A model generated the notes under the pieces. That model had not been told where the DNA came from. It was given only the letters and a program-made list of their open reading frames with translations, and made no database searches. Shown here piece after piece: positions 25,287-35,078 of a DNA stretch of 47,236 nt (position 1 is the stretch's first letter; every line of letters starts with the position of its first letter). The translations under genes and the position numbers were made by a program. This DNA comes from an uncultured Clostridia bacterium (GTDB lineage Bacteria > Bacillota > Clostridia > Oscillospirales > Oscillospiraceae): NCBI GenBank assembly GCA_945877515.1, contig CAMCSE010000010.1:1-47236 (forward strand), given 5' to 3'.

Positions 25287-26237
25287 TTACCACTTATCCT
25301 TGCCTTTTTCCTTCGGCAGCACCAGCTTCACGGCCTCGATGGCCACCTCCAGCATGGAGTCATCCGGTTCATTGGTGGTAAAATTCTGCATCCACATGCC
25401 GGGAGCGGACAGAATACGGGTCAGCTTATTATCGTGAGCGCCCACAGCGCGGTTGAACTCGTAGGTGATGCCCACCACCGGAACCAGCAGCAGCAGCTTG
25501 ACGCCGATGCGCACCCAGATATTCTGCCAGTTGATATAGGGAAACACAAGGCTGGACACCAGAATGGACACGATGATCACCACAAACAGAAAGCTGGTGC
25601 CGCAGCGGGGATGGTGCATGGGCTGGATGCGGACATTCTCCACCGTCAAGGGCAGTCCTGCCTCATAGCAGAAGATCGTCTTATGCTCCGCGCCGTGGTA
25701 GCAGAACACCCGGCGCACGTCCTTCTGCCTGGAGCACAGGATCAGATACGCCAAGAAGATCAGCACCTTCACCACGCCCTCAATCAGATTGTGCACTGCG
25801 GCACTCTGGGCATGGAACAGTCCGGCGATAAAGGTGGGCAGCAGCAGGAACAGCACCAGCGTCAAGCCCAGCGACAGCACCACGGAAAAGGCCACCAGCA
25901 CATTCTGCAGCTTTTCCGCCGGGACGTGCTTTTCCAGCCACTGATCCAGCTTACCGGGCTGAGCGTTCTCATCGTCAGGAAAGTAATCTGCCGAGAACAT
26001 CAGCGCTTTGACGCCGGTGATGATGGAGCTCAAAAATGTGGCCGCACCGCGAATGACAGGCCAGCCCAGAATAGGGTATTTATCCTTGATGAATTTCCGC
26101 TCCGTCACCTTCGTCACCAGCCCCTCCGGGGAACGGACCACGATCGCGTCCTTTTCCGGCCCCCGCATAAGGATCCCCTCGATCAATGCCTGGCCGCCGA
26201 TGGTGGTGCGGAATGTACCTTCTTTTTTCTCTGCCAT
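25287..26237 (-). CDS. DUF1385 family membrane protein
   Basis: A 316-residue protein from the ATG at 26237 (AAAGGAAA upstream). An upstream in-frame start at 26273 would lie over the promoter. It opens with TTIGGQALIEGILMRGP, the DUF1385 hallmark. About four to five membrane segments follow, with YHGAEHKTIFCYEAG and HPRCGTSFLFVV motifs; the His, Glu and Cys residues suggest a metal or redox site. The family is widespread in Firmicutes next to rpmE, prmC and prfA, but its function is unknown to me. A promoter lies directly upstream. Confidence 0.9.
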   Translation of the reverse strand: MAEKKEGTFRTTIGGQALIEGILMRGPEKDAIVVRSPEGLVTKVTERKFIKDKYPILGWPVIRGAATFLSSIITGVKALMFSADYFPDDENAQPGKLDQWLEKHVPAEKLQNVLVAFSVVLSLGLTLVLFLLLPTFIAGLFHAQSAAVHNLIEGVVKVLIFLAYLILCSRQKDVRRVFCYHGAEHKTIFCYEAGLPLTVENVRIQPMHHPRCGTSFLFVVIIVSILVSSLVFPYINWQNIWVRIGVKLLLLVPVVGITYEFNRAVGAHDNKLTRILSAPGMWMQNFTTNEPDDSMLEVAIEAVKLVLPKEKGKDKW

Positions 26238-26261
26238 GGGAATTTCCTTTCTTATAGGACA

Positions 26262-26289
26262 AGTATAGCACACTTTTTCGAAAATGCAA
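26262..26289 (-). promoter_or_regulatory. Promoter of the DUF1385-prmC-recA-recX-rimO-pgsA run
   Basis: Minus-strand TTGCAT (26289-26284) and TATACT (26267-26262) are separated by 16 bases and lie 24 bases before the DUF1385 ATG. Gaps downstream are short as far as pgsA. Confidence 0.6.
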
Positions 26290-26300
26290 CACCTGTTCGA

Positions 26301-27803
26301 TTACTTTTTCTCTTTTTCATGCAAAAGCCGGTGGGATGTGATGGGCAGCCGCAGCGTGACGATGCAGCCGCCGCCCTTGGCGTTGCCGATGGTCATCGTC
26401 CCGTTGTGGAGACGGATGATCTCGTCGCACACTGCAAGGCCGATGCCGCTGCCCCGGGCCTTGGAAGCGCCCTTGTAGAACTTTTCCTTCACATGGGGCA
26501 GATCCTCGTCAGGGATGCCGGGGCCATAGTCCCGGATGGTGATGATATAATGGTTGCCCTTGCGGTTGAGCCGGGCCTCGATACGCTTGCCAGAACCGCC
26601 GTGCTTGGCGGCGTTGTCCAGCACATTACAGAACACCTGCTTGAGCCGCTCGGCGTCTGCCGTGATGGTCTCGTCATATACGCCGCCGCTGTGGTACTCC
26701 AGCGTAATGCCCTGCTGCTTGAAGATCTCATGATAAGTATACACGGCATCCTCAAATTCCGCCTGCAGATCCACCTGTTCCAGATGCAGCGCAAAGCGCC
26801 CGTCGGACATTTTGGAGAAATCCAGCAGCTCCTCCACCATATTGGTCAGGCGGCCGGATTCCTTCACGATAATGCTCAACCCACGACGCAGGGCCTCCGG
26901 GTCATTGCCATCGTCGGAAAGCAATGTCTCGCCCCAACCATTGATGGCCGTCAGAGGCGTGCGCAGCTCGTGGGACACAGAGGAGATAAATTCCGATTGC
27001 AGCTTCTCATTCTCGCCGATCTTCATGGACATGTCGTTGATGTTGTCCACCAGTTCGCCCATTTCATCGGCATAACGGTTGGGGATCTGGAAGCCGTAGC
27101 TGCCGCCGGAGATCTGCTTGGCCGCCTCACTGACGGCAGAGATCGGCGCCACCACATTGTTGATCAGCAGCAGGCTGGAGATGATGATCACAAAGATCAC
27201 CGCCGCCATGATCGCCAGAATAATCAGCACCGTCAGCAGCACCTGACTGTCCAGATTCCGGGTGGCGGTAACAAAGCGCATAACGCCCACCACCCGTCCG
27301 TTGAACTTCAGCAGGCCGGAGGCGGCAATGATCTTCTCGCCGGTAGCAGGATCCGTTCCCCGGAAGCTGCTGACTTTACCGCTGCTGATCGCGTCGGTCA
27401 CATCCTTTGTCCCGGGAACGGAACCGGTCATCAGGCTGCGGGTGGAGACCTCTACCTGGCCGCTTCTGTCAATGAATTGCAGCTCAATGGTATCGCTGTC
27501 CTCAAAACTGTTGGCGTAGAGCGTAGCACTGCGGTAGTACTCGTCGTAGCTGGTCATAGCATAGGTGTTGAAATACTCCGTGCCAGCGTTGGCCTTGGCC
27601 TCCAGCGCACTGAGGGCACTGGAGTAATAGTTACTGCCCAGTGCGATAGAAACCATCGCCGCAATCAGCACCAGGATGGTGATAGCGGGAAGAATACTGC
27701 TGATAAACCAGCGGCGACGCAGGCCGATGGCACGTTTTGGCTGCTTTGACACGGTCACCCTTCCTTTCCCGCTGAACTGGCCTGAAATTGCGGAAGCGTT
27801 CAT
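26301..27803 (-). CDS. Sensor histidine kinase
   Basis: A 500-residue protein counted from an ATG at 27803 that overlaps the response-regulator stop (ATGA). A GTG at 27752 preceded by AAGGAAGG is an equally good start. Membrane segments at about 34-55 and 188-213 flank an extracytoplasmic sensor domain of about 130 residues. HAMP (about 215-265), HisKA with SVSHELRTPL (His278 phosphoacceptor) and HATPase_c (N box NVLDNAAKHG, G1 IRDYGPGIPDED, G2 ASKARGSGIGLAVC) follow. The kinase responds to an unknown extracellular cue and phosphorylates the regulator encoded just upstream. Organisation is PhoR/WalK-like. Confidence 0.93.
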   Translation of the reverse strand: MNASAISGQFSGKGRVTVSKQPKRAIGLRRRWFISSILPAITILVLIAAMVSIALGSNYYSSALSALEAKANAGTEYFNTYAMTSYDEYYRSATLYANSFEDSDTIELQFIDRSGQVEVSTRSLMTGSVPGTKDVTDAISSGKVSSFRGTDPATGEKIIAASGLLKFNGRVVGVMRFVTATRNLDSQVLLTVLIILAIMAAVIFVIIISSLLLINNVVAPISAVSEAAKQISGGSYGFQIPNRYADEMGELVDNINDMSMKIGENEKLQSEFISSVSHELRTPLTAINGWGETLLSDDGNDPEALRRGLSIIVKESGRLTNMVEELLDFSKMSDGRFALHLEQVDLQAEFEDAVYTYHEIFKQQGITLEYHSGGVYDETITADAERLKQVFCNVLDNAAKHGGSGKRIEARLNRKGNHYIITIRDYGPGIPDEDLPHVKEKFYKGASKARGSGIGLAVCDEIIRLHNGTMTIGNAKGGGCIVTLRLPITSHRLLHEKEKK

Positions 27804-28489
27804 TCGCCCCACTTATAGCCGAACCCCCACACGGTGGTGATATAAGTGGGGTTAGCGGTATCATCCTCGATCTTCAGCCGCAGACGGCGGATATTCACAT
27901 CCACGATCTTCAGTTCACCAAAATAGTCGTGGCCCCATACGGTATCCAATATTTCCTCCCGGCTGAGGGCCTTGCCGGGGTTTTTCATAAACAGCTTCAT
28001 CAGGCTGTATTCCACCTGTGTCAGCTTCACCCGCTCCCCATTCTTTTCCAGTGTACGGTTGCGCAGATTCAGCGTAAAGGGTGGGCTGACCAGCTCGCCG
28101 GCCTTTTCCTCCGGCTCAGCGCCGCCGCTGCGGCGCATCAGTGCATCCACCCGGGCCGTCAGTTCGGCGGGAGAAAATGGCTTGGTCACATAGTCGTCCG
28201 CGCCGGTCATCAGCCCCGTTACCTTGTCCATCTCCTGGGAACGGGCCGTCAGCATGATGATGCCGATATTGGCGTCATTGGCCCGCAGACGGCGGCACAC
28301 CTCAAATCCGTCTATACCAGGCAGCATCACGTCCAGCAGCGCCACGCGGATATCCCGCTGGGCTTTCAGCTTTTCCAGTGCTTCCTCGCCGCTCTCCGCC
28401 TCCACCACCTCATAGCCGGCACGGCGCAGATTGATAACGATAAAGCCACGGATATTGGCCTCATCCTCCAATACCAGTACCTTCTTCAT
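27800..28489 (-). CDS. OmpR/PhoB family response regulator
   Basis: A 229-residue protein from the ATG at 28489, supported by AAAAGGAGGA just upstream. Longer frames to 28594 overlap the lipoprotein gene. The receiver domain has acidic EDE at 8-10, phospho-acceptor Asp53 in LLDVMLPGIDG, the Thr in IMLTARSQE and Lys in YVTKPFSPAEL. The C-terminal winged helix has LTQVEYSLMKLFMKNPGKALSREEILDTVWG and VDVNIRRLRLKIEDD. It overlaps the kinase by four bases. It is probably a transcription activator; targets are unknown. Confidence 0.95.
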   Translation of the reverse strand: MKKVLVLEDEANIRGFIVINLRRAGYEVVEAESGEEALEKLKAQRDIRVALLDVMLPGIDGFEVCRRLRANDANIGIIMLTARSQEMDKVTGLMTGADDYVTKPFSPAELTARVDALMRRSGGAEPEEKAGELVSPPFTLNLRNRTLEKNGERVKLTQVEYSLMKLFMKNPGKALSREEILDTVWGHDYFGELKIVDVNIRRLRLKIEDDTANPTYITTVWGFGYKWGE

Positions 28490-28515
28490 ATGTCCTCCTT
28501 TTCCGTTCCGATCCC

Positions 28516-29829
28516 TCAGCTGTTGGAGGGCCGCCATGCGGTCACCGCCATTCGGAAGTTGTCTTTCAACGTCTGCACGTCCATGCCGTACCATACGGCA
28601 TCGGCATACAGTTCGGCAGCATAGATAGTGCCTGGCTGCCGCCGCAGCAGGAACCTCTCTCCCATGACAGCTCGGTTTTCCCGGCTGTCGTTGGTAATAG
28701 TATATAAGGACAACACCGCTTTCTCATCCACATAAATGGTGACCTGATTCTCACCTGCCACCGTTTCTACAGACTCAGCACTGACTCTTCCCCGCCAGCT
28801 GTTTGGCATCAGGAAATACCAGCCGCCGCTTTGGCAATGGTACGCTTGTGCCACGATACTGCTGCGACCTGTGCGGTTATACTGCACCCAATACGTCAAG
28901 GTGTCGTTTCCGGCACTCCATTCATCGGGACACGGCACCTCAGTCACACCGTCGTCATTCATATCCTGCGGGATGAGCTGCCGGTAGGAATAGATCACCG
29001 TAGTCTTTCCGGTGGCCTCATCCATCGTCAAATTGGTAACGCCGCTGAGGGCATCCCAAGTCAGGATATCTGTCACCGCCTTGCCGCTGTCGTTGATGCC
29101 GGTGACAAACAGCGCCGCTTTCTTCCCCATCAGCATTCCCTTGACCACGCTGCCCCTGCCCAGGTCCACCATGGTGCTGGACAATCCGCAGCGATAGGCC
29201 ACCGCCAGGATATTGGTCTGCCACGTATAAACCTCTGCAACCGGCGTGCCGTCACTGTCGCTGCGCAGCACAAACAGCCCCGGCGGGTCATAGCTGTTCA
29301 GTTCCTGCACCGCAAAGCGGGTATAGCTGCTGCTCATCAGCGGGATGGCTTCCCGTCCGATGTTGTAGGCTGCCACCGTCTGTACGGTACTGCTGATCTT
29401 CCAACCCACCACCAGCTCGTTGCGGCCATCGCCGGTCAGGTCCTCATAATACACGCTGTCAATGCTGCTGCCGCTGCTCTCCACGGTACACAGCCGTTCA
29501 TAGCCGGCGCTCCCCTTCTGAAACACCATGATTTTCATGGGCTTTTCGTCATTGGGCTTACGCAGGAACACTACCGCCTCCGGTGCACCGTCGCCGTTCA
29601 GATCCTCCAACTGCACCGACTGGATATTATGTCCCGCAGTAGGCGGCGCGTACTCGTAGCCTTTGGAAAGCATCTCGTCGATTTGCTGGCTCAGTCCCGT
29701 ATATTCATCCGGCACACTGGGCAGGGTAAAAAGGTCCTCCACCGTGCTATCAAAGCCGCATGCGCTCAGCACGCAGAGAACTGTCAGCAGCATGGCCAGT
29801 AGCGTAAACCTCTTGATATTGCGTTTCAA
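28516..29829 (-). CDS. Lipoprotein with FG-GAP/VCBS-like calcium-binding repeats, linked to a two-component system
   Basis: The best start is a TTG at 29829, eight bases after GGAGGG, giving 437 residues. The N-terminus KRNIKRFTLLAM... ends in lipobox LSAC, so the protein is anchored outside the membrane. At least three Asp-rich loops resemble calcium-binding FG-GAP/dockerin-like motifs: LEDLNGDGAPEAVVF, YEDLTGDGRNELVVGW and DMNDDGVTEVPCP. This suggests a beta-propeller-like extracellular fold. It lies 26 bases upstream of the response regulator and is co-transcribed with it and the kinase, so it may act as an accessory sensor or ligand-binding partner. I cannot assign it to a characterised family. 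Confidence 0.78.
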   Translation of the reverse strand: MKRNIKRFTLLAMLLTVLCVLSACGFDSTVEDLFTLPSVPDEYTGLSQQIDEMLSKGYEYAPPTAGHNIQSVQLEDLNGDGAPEAVVFLRKPNDEKPMKIMVFQKGSAGYERLCTVESSGSSIDSVYYEDLTGDGRNELVVGWKISSTVQTVAAYNIGREAIPLMSSSYTRFAVQELNSYDPPGLFVLRSDSDGTPVAEVYTWQTNILAVAYRCGLSSTMVDLGRGSVVKGMLMGKKAALFVTGINDSGKAVTDILTWDALSGVTNLTMDEATGKTTVIYSYRQLIPQDMNDDGVTEVPCPDEWSAGNDTLTYWVQYNRTGRSSIVAQAYHCQSGGWYFLMPNSWRGRVSAESVETVAGENQVTIYVDEKAVLSLYTITNDSRENRAVMGERFLLRRQPGTIYAAELYADAVWYGMDVQTLKDNFRMAVTAWRPSNS

Positions 29830-29967
29830 GTATCGTACCCTCCCTTCACCGGAGAGCGGCAAAGCGTAAGCCGCCGCATATCATATCAATGGTATCATAC
29901 CATAATTCCCGCCGCTTTGGTAGTCCCTGTTTTCTGAATTTTCATGGGATTTACAGTAAATTTACAC

Positions 29968-29996
29968 TTGCAATTATTGCCCTTGTTCGGTATAAT
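29968..29996 (+). promoter_or_regulatory. Promoter of tRNA-Leu
   Basis: TTGCAA (29968-29973) and a perfect TATAAT (29991-29996) are 17 bases apart, 15 bases before the tRNA. The 140-base gap also holds a TTTACAGTAAATTTACA repeat (29950-29966), which may belong to the divergent lipoprotein operon; no clear promoter was resolved for that operon. Confidence 0.75.
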
Positions 29997-30010
29997 ACAT
30001 CTGTTCACAT

Positions 30011-30097
30011 GCCGGTGTGATGGAATTGGTAGACGTAGTGGACTCAAAATCCACCGCTGGCGACAGCGTACCGGTTCGAGTCCGGTCACCGGCACCA
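30011..30097 (+). tRNA. tRNA-Leu (anticodon CAA)
   Basis: The acceptor stem GCCGGTG (30011-30017) pairs with CACCGGC (30087-30093), followed by discriminator A and an encoded CCA. The anticodon stem-loop is TGGA-CTCAAAA-TCCA with anticodon CAA, reading UUG. A long variable arm (around GCTGGCGACAGC) marks a class II tRNA, and the T arm has GGTTCGAGTCC. Confidence 0.97.
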
Positions 30098-30098
30098 G

Positions 30099-30128
30099 AA
30101 AAGAGCAAGTCGCAAGACTTGCTCTTTT
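30099..30128 (+). terminator. Terminator after tRNA-Leu
   Basis: A perfect 13-bp stem, AAAAGAGCAAGTC (30099-30111) and GACTTGCTCTTTT (30116-30128), has a GCAA loop and starts one base after the tRNA CCA end. Confidence 0.9.
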
Positions 30129-30167
30129 CCGCTCAATACGTATCTGTCACACCGCAAAGGAGGCCCC

Positions 30168-30812
30168 ATGGAGATCGTATACCAGGACAACCGCATCGTG
30201 GTGGCATTGAAGCCGGCAGGTGTGCTGTCCACTGACGAACCGGGCGGGATGCCCTCCCTGCTGCGGCAGGCGCTGGGAACCGACTGCATTCGCACCGTCC
30301 ACCGGCTGGACGCTCAGACCGGTGGGCTGATGGTCTTTGCCCGCAGCCGCAAAGCAGCGTCACTGCTGTCGCAGCAATTGCGGGAGCGCCAATTCAGTAA
30401 AGACTATCTGGCGGCGGTTCACGGCACGCCGCAGCCGCCCAGCGGACAGCTGCGAGATCTGCTGGGCCGGGACAGCGTCCGCCGCATCACCTATGTGGCC
30501 GATGGCCCATCCTCCGAAACGCGGGAGGCCCTGCTGTCCTACGAAACGCTGGACAGGGCGGCGGGATTATCCCTGCTGCGGATCCATCTATACACAGGCC
30601 GCACCCATCAGATCCGGGTGCAGTTTGCCTCCCGGGGGATGCCGCTGGCGGGCGACAGAAAATACGGGCTTCCGGATGACCCCATTGCGCCGCTGGCCCT
30701 GTGGGCGTACCGGCTGTCCTTTACCCATCCGGAAACCGGACGGGAAATGACCTTCACCCACTTGCCGCCGCAGACGGAGCCATGGACTCGCTTTGCACTT
30801 CCTCTCACATGA
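30168..30812 (+). CDS. RluA-family RNA pseudouridine synthase
   Basis: The 214-residue protein contains the catalytic motif HRLDAQTGGLMVFAR (residues 45-59, catalytic Asp48), the RQFSKDYLAAVHG segment, and the RIHLYTGRTHQIRVQFA motif. It lacks an N-terminal S4 domain and is short for the family, like RluA/TruC-type enzymes. It isomerises uridine in rRNA or tRNA; the target cannot be told. AAAGGAGG lies just before the ATG. Pseudouridine catabolism genes psuG and psuK lie close by on the other strand. Confidence 0.9.
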   Translation: MEIVYQDNRIVVALKPAGVLSTDEPGGMPSLLRQALGTDCIRTVHRLDAQTGGLMVFARSRKAASLLSQQLRERQFSKDYLAAVHGTPQPPSGQLRDLLGRDSVRRITYVADGPSSETREALLSYETLDRAAGLSLLRIHLYTGRTHQIRVQFASRGMPLAGDRKYGLPDDPIAPLALWAYRLSFTHPETGREMTFTHLPPQTEPWTRFALPLT

Positions 30813-30816
30813 CAAA

Positions 30817-30848
30817 ACAGGCAGACGCTCTTCACGTCTGCCCGTTTT
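30817..30848. terminator. Terminator between convergent genes
   Basis: GGCAGACG (30820-30827) and CGTCTGCC (30835-30842) form a stem with a seven-base loop, with a short T run to the right and AAAAC on the left. Confidence 0.75.
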
Positions 30849-30861
30849 CATAATGATTGCC

Positions 30862-31140
30862 TTACTGCCGCAGCCACAGCCATACCGCCAGTGCCGTCTG
30901 CGCCAGCAAGATAATCGGGATGCCCCATACGAAGTACCAGTGCTTCGTCTTGTGGCGGAACGCCTTCATACCCAGCAGCGCTCCCACACTGCCTCCCAGC
31001 AGCGGCAGCAGAAACAGCGTCTTTTCCGGGATACGCCATGCACCCCGTCTGGCCTTGCTCTTGTCAATGCCGTACACCGTAAAGGTCACTACATTGACAG
31101 CCGCCAGATACCACAACAGGTATTGCGTTACAGGCGGCAC
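30862..31140 (-). CDS. DUF1294 family small membrane protein
   Basis: This 92-residue protein has three hydrophobic segments and the DUF1294 signature YGIDKSKARRGAWRIPEKTLFLL, followed by GGSVGALLGMKAFRHKTKHWYFVWGIP. The family is widespread but has no known function. The start is a GTG inside the end of psuG (13-base overlap) without a clear ribosome binding site, so it probably relies on translational coupling. It is last in the psuK-psuG unit; a link to pseudouridine breakdown is only positional. Confidence 0.85.
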   Translation of the reverse strand: MPPVTQYLLWYLAAVNVVTFTVYGIDKSKARRGAWRIPEKTLFLLPLLGGSVGALLGMKAFRHKTKHWYFVWGIPIILLAQTALAVWLWLRQ

Positions 31141-32042
31141 AGCTCACAGGCGGTCTCGGCCGCCAGACGGGCGTTGTTGTACACCAGCTGAATGTTGGCG
31201 TCCAAACTGCTGCCGCCGGTAATATCCTTGATCCTCGCCAGCAGGAACGGTGTGGTCTCCTTCCCGTGGATGCCCCGCTCTCCGGCCTCCTGCACTGCCT
31301 CGTCGATGGCCCGGTTGATGACATCCGCATCCATGGAGTACGCCTCCGGAATGGGGTTGGTCACCAGCATACCGGTCTTGAGACCCATCTCACGCTGGGC
31401 GTGGAAGGCGGCCGCCAGCTGGGCAGGCGTGTCCAGACGGTAGTCCACGCCGAAGCCGGACTTGCGGGTGTAGAAGGCGGGCAGTTCATCGGTGCCGTAG
31501 CCGATAACGGGCACACCCTTGGTCTCCAGATACTCCAGCGTCAGCCCCAGATCCAGAATGGACTTGGCGCCGGCGCACACCACCATCACAGGGGTCTGGG
31601 CCAGCTCCTCCAGATCGGCGGAAATGTCCATGGTCGTCTCCGCACCGCGGTGTACGCCGCCGATACCGCCGGTGGCAAACACGGAGATCCCCGCCATATG
31701 GGCGATCATCATGGTCGTGGTAACGGTGGTGGCGCCGTCACGGCCCAAAGCCACCAGCACCGGCAGGTCGCGGCGGCTGGCCTTGGCCACACCCGCGCCG
31801 GTTTTCCCCAGATAGTCGATCTCCTCCGCCGTCAGGCCGGCCTTCATGCGGCCGCCGATCACGGCGATGGTGGCAGGCACCGCGCCGTTTTCCCGAATGA
31901 TCTTCTCCACCTGCAGCGCCGTCTCCACGTTCTGGGGATAGGGCATGCCGTGGCTGATGATGGTGCTCTCCAGCGCCACTACGGGCTTTCCGTTTTCCAG
32001 AGCCTCCTGCACCTCAGGGGCGATATCCAGATAACGATTCAT
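31128..32042 (-). CDS. psuG: Pseudouridine-5'-phosphate glycosidase
   Basis: The 304-residue protein has PsuG signatures: GKPVVALESTIISHGMPYPQN, AVIGGRMKAGLT, TVTTTMMIAHMAGISVFATGGIGGVHRGAE, the GAKSILDLGLTLEYLET catalytic-lysine region, and NPIPEAYSMDADVINRAI. It reversibly cleaves the C-C glycosidic bond of pseudouridine 5'-phosphate to uracil and ribose 5-phosphate. AGGAGG precedes the ATG. It follows psuK by 13 bases, forming a standard salvage pair. Confidence 0.95.
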   Translation of the reverse strand: MNRYLDIAPEVQEALENGKPVVALESTIISHGMPYPQNVETALQVEKIIRENGAVPATIAVIGGRMKAGLTAEEIDYLGKTGAGVAKASRRDLPVLVALGRDGATTVTTTMMIAHMAGISVFATGGIGGVHRGAETTMDISADLEELAQTPVMVVCAGAKSILDLGLTLEYLETKGVPVIGYGTDELPAFYTRKSGFGVDYRLDTPAQLAAAFHAQREMGLKTGMLVTNPIPEAYSMDADVINRAIDEAVQEAGERGIHGKETTPFLLARIKDITGGSSLDANIQLVYNNARLAAETACELCRL

Positions 32043-32055
32043 ATCAAAGATCCTC

Positions 32056-33135
32056 CTATTTGAGTATATAACTGATGTTTTCCCAGCTCATGCCGGGGTG
32101 AATGGTCTCTCCTGCCGTACAGGCCAGCGCACCTGCGCCGATGGCCTGCCGCGCGCACTGTCTCAGCGTCTTGCCGTGGGTGATGCAGGCCGCCAGCGCT
32201 GCGGCCATAGCGTCACCGCCGCCGGTGGCGTTGGTCACCGTAACCTTGGGACACGGGAAACGGGCGGTCTCCCCTGCCGTATTCTTGGCAAAGATACCGT
32301 CGCTCCCCAGTGAGATATACACCTGCTGCAAGCCGGTGGACAGCAGCACGTCTGCCGCCCGTTCCACATCCGCGTCCGCTGCGATCTTTACGCCGCTCAA
32401 AAGCTCCGCCTCTATGCGGTTGGGCTTCAGTGCCGTCAGCTTTCCCAGTATCGGCCGCAGCCGCGGCGCTTTGATGGTGGATACCGGATCTGCCAGAATA
32501 GGTGCCGTGCAGTTCTGGCACAGCCATTGCAGTGATGTTGCCGGCAGATTGGCCTCCACCACCACCAGCCCGGCCCGGTTGATGAATTCCATCCGCTGGC
32601 GCAGGAACTCCGGCGTGATATGGTCGTAGATCTCCATATCGTTGACGGCCAGCGCCATGTCGCCATCGCTTCCGGCGATATACAGATAGGTGCCGGTGCG
32701 ACCACCCGGGATCACGGCGCTGTGGGTCAGGTCAAGGCCGATCGCCGCGGCGTTGTCCTGTACGCTCTGGGCAAAGCTGTCCTGTCCCAGCACCGTCACC
32801 ATAGACACCTGCTCTCCCAGCAGGCACAGGTTGTGGGCAATGTTCCGCCCCACACCGCCAAGAGAAGTGGTTACCCTGCCGGGGTTGGAGTCCCGAGGCA
32901 CCAGCGCATCGTGGGATACCGCGCCGATGTCCACGTTGACGCCGCCCACCACCACGATGTAGGGAGCCGTGCGCAGCAGATAGCCCCGGCCCACAATATA
33001 GCCCTTTTTCATCAGATTGGAGATATGCACCGCCGCGCTGGACCGGGTGATGCCTGCCTTTTCCGCCAGTTCCTGCTGGGAAATGGCGGGGTTCTCCCGG
33101 ATCCATTCCAATATTTGGCGCTCTCGTTTTGTCAC
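32056..33135 (-). CDS. psuK: Pseudouridine kinase with N-terminal HTH domain (PfkB family)
   Basis: The 359-residue protein begins with a winged-helix motif (residues 1-50: RQILEWIRENPAISQQELAEKAGITRSSAAVHISNLM), then a PfkB sugar/nucleoside kinase domain with VVGGVNVDIGAV, GGVGRNIAHNL and the C-terminal catalytic VTNATGGGDAMAAAL. With psuG adjacent, phosphorylation of pseudouridine is the likely reaction. HTH-PfkB fusions are known in this family and may let the kinase regulate its own operon. The start is a GTG six bases after GGAGGT. A strong promoter with a palindrome lies just upstream. Confidence 0.88.
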   Translation of the reverse strand: MTKRERQILEWIRENPAISQQELAEKAGITRSSAAVHISNLMKKGYIVGRGYLLRTAPYIVVVGGVNVDIGAVSHDALVPRDSNPGRVTTSLGGVGRNIAHNLCLLGEQVSMVTVLGQDSFAQSVQDNAAAIGLDLTHSAVIPGGRTGTYLYIAGSDGDMALAVNDMEIYDHITPEFLRQRMEFINRAGLVVVEANLPATSLQWLCQNCTAPILADPVSTIKAPRLRPILGKLTALKPNRIEAELLSGVKIAADADVERAADVLLSTGLQQVYISLGSDGIFAKNTAGETARFPCPKVTVTNATGGGDAMAAALAACITHGKTLRQCARQAIGAGALACTAGETIHPGMSWENISYILK

Positions 33136-33160
33136 CGTCTCACCTCCATAAGCAAAATTC

Positions 33161-33208
33161 TAAATTTAATCATAAGTTTATTTTACGGCAGAGTCCTCCG
33201 TTTGTCAA
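33161..33208 (-). promoter_or_regulatory. psuK-psuG promoter with palindromic operator candidate
   Basis: Minus-strand TTGACA (33208-33203) and TAAAAT (33185-33180) are 17 bases apart. Directly downstream is an imperfect inverted repeat, TAAATTTA (33161-33168) and TAAGTTTA (33173-33180), with a 4-base spacer. It overlaps the -10 edge and transcription start, a natural repressor position. The HTH domain of PsuK itself is the obvious candidate to bind it. Confidence 0.65.
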
Positions 33209-33246
33209 GTACCCGAATAAAAGAACCGCTGGGGGTAAAAACAGCC

Positions 33247-33275
33247 TTGTAAAACCTTTGATAATGGTATATAAT
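33247..33275 (+). promoter_or_regulatory. asnS promoter
   Basis: TTGTAA (33247-33252) and TATAAT (33270-33275) are 17 bases apart. The leader is only about 35 bases, so there is no room for a T-box, unlike cysS. Confidence 0.75.
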
Positions 33276-33316
33276 AACGGTTACTGCAAAATAACACAGA
33301 AAAGGTGAAAAATGAT

Positions 33317-34711
<1,395 letters not shown>

Positions 34712-34770
34712 TCGATTTGATTCTCCCGGGCATACTAAGCCCATTCTATACAACAGAAAGGAGCGTTTTT

Positions 34771-35070
34771 ATGGCGCTGTTTCATGCAGATGAAAATAAT
34801 TTCCGGCAGCTGGTGCTGGAAAGCGCTGAGCCAGTACTGGTGGATTTCTGGGCCACCTGGTGCGGCCCCTGCCAGATGCTGGCCCCGGTGCTGGAGGAGC
34901 TCTCCCAGCAGGTAAAGGTGGTCAAGGTGGATGTGGACGAGAATCCCCAGCTGGCCATGGCCTTTCAGGTGGCCAGTATTCCCACAGTCATCGCCTTCCG
35001 GGATGGCAAGGCTGTGAATCAGTCTGTGGGCGTCGTTCCCAAGGAGACGCTGCTGGCTTTGCTACAATAA
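34771..35070 (+). CDS. trxA: Thioredoxin
   Basis: A 99-residue thioredoxin with the active site WATWCGPC (Cys31 and Cys34), an ASIPTVIAFRDGK cis-Pro segment and a final helix. AAAGGAG precedes the ATG at 34771. It reduces protein disulfides in the cytoplasm. It follows asnS by 59 bases and may be read from the asnS promoter; a perfect terminator follows. No thioredoxin reductase gene is present nearby. Confidence 0.95.
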   Translation: MALFHADENNFRQLVLESAEPVLVDFWATWCGPCQMLAPVLEELSQQVKVVKVDVDENPQLAMAFQVASIPTVIAFRDGKAVNQSVGVVPKETLLALLQ

Positions 35071-35078
35071 TATGTCTG

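Noticed and set aside
29950-29966. TTTACAGTAAATTTACA as a Pho box for the downstream two-component operon
   Set aside because: Only two imperfect half-sites, overlapping the divergent tRNA promoter; too weak without further copies.
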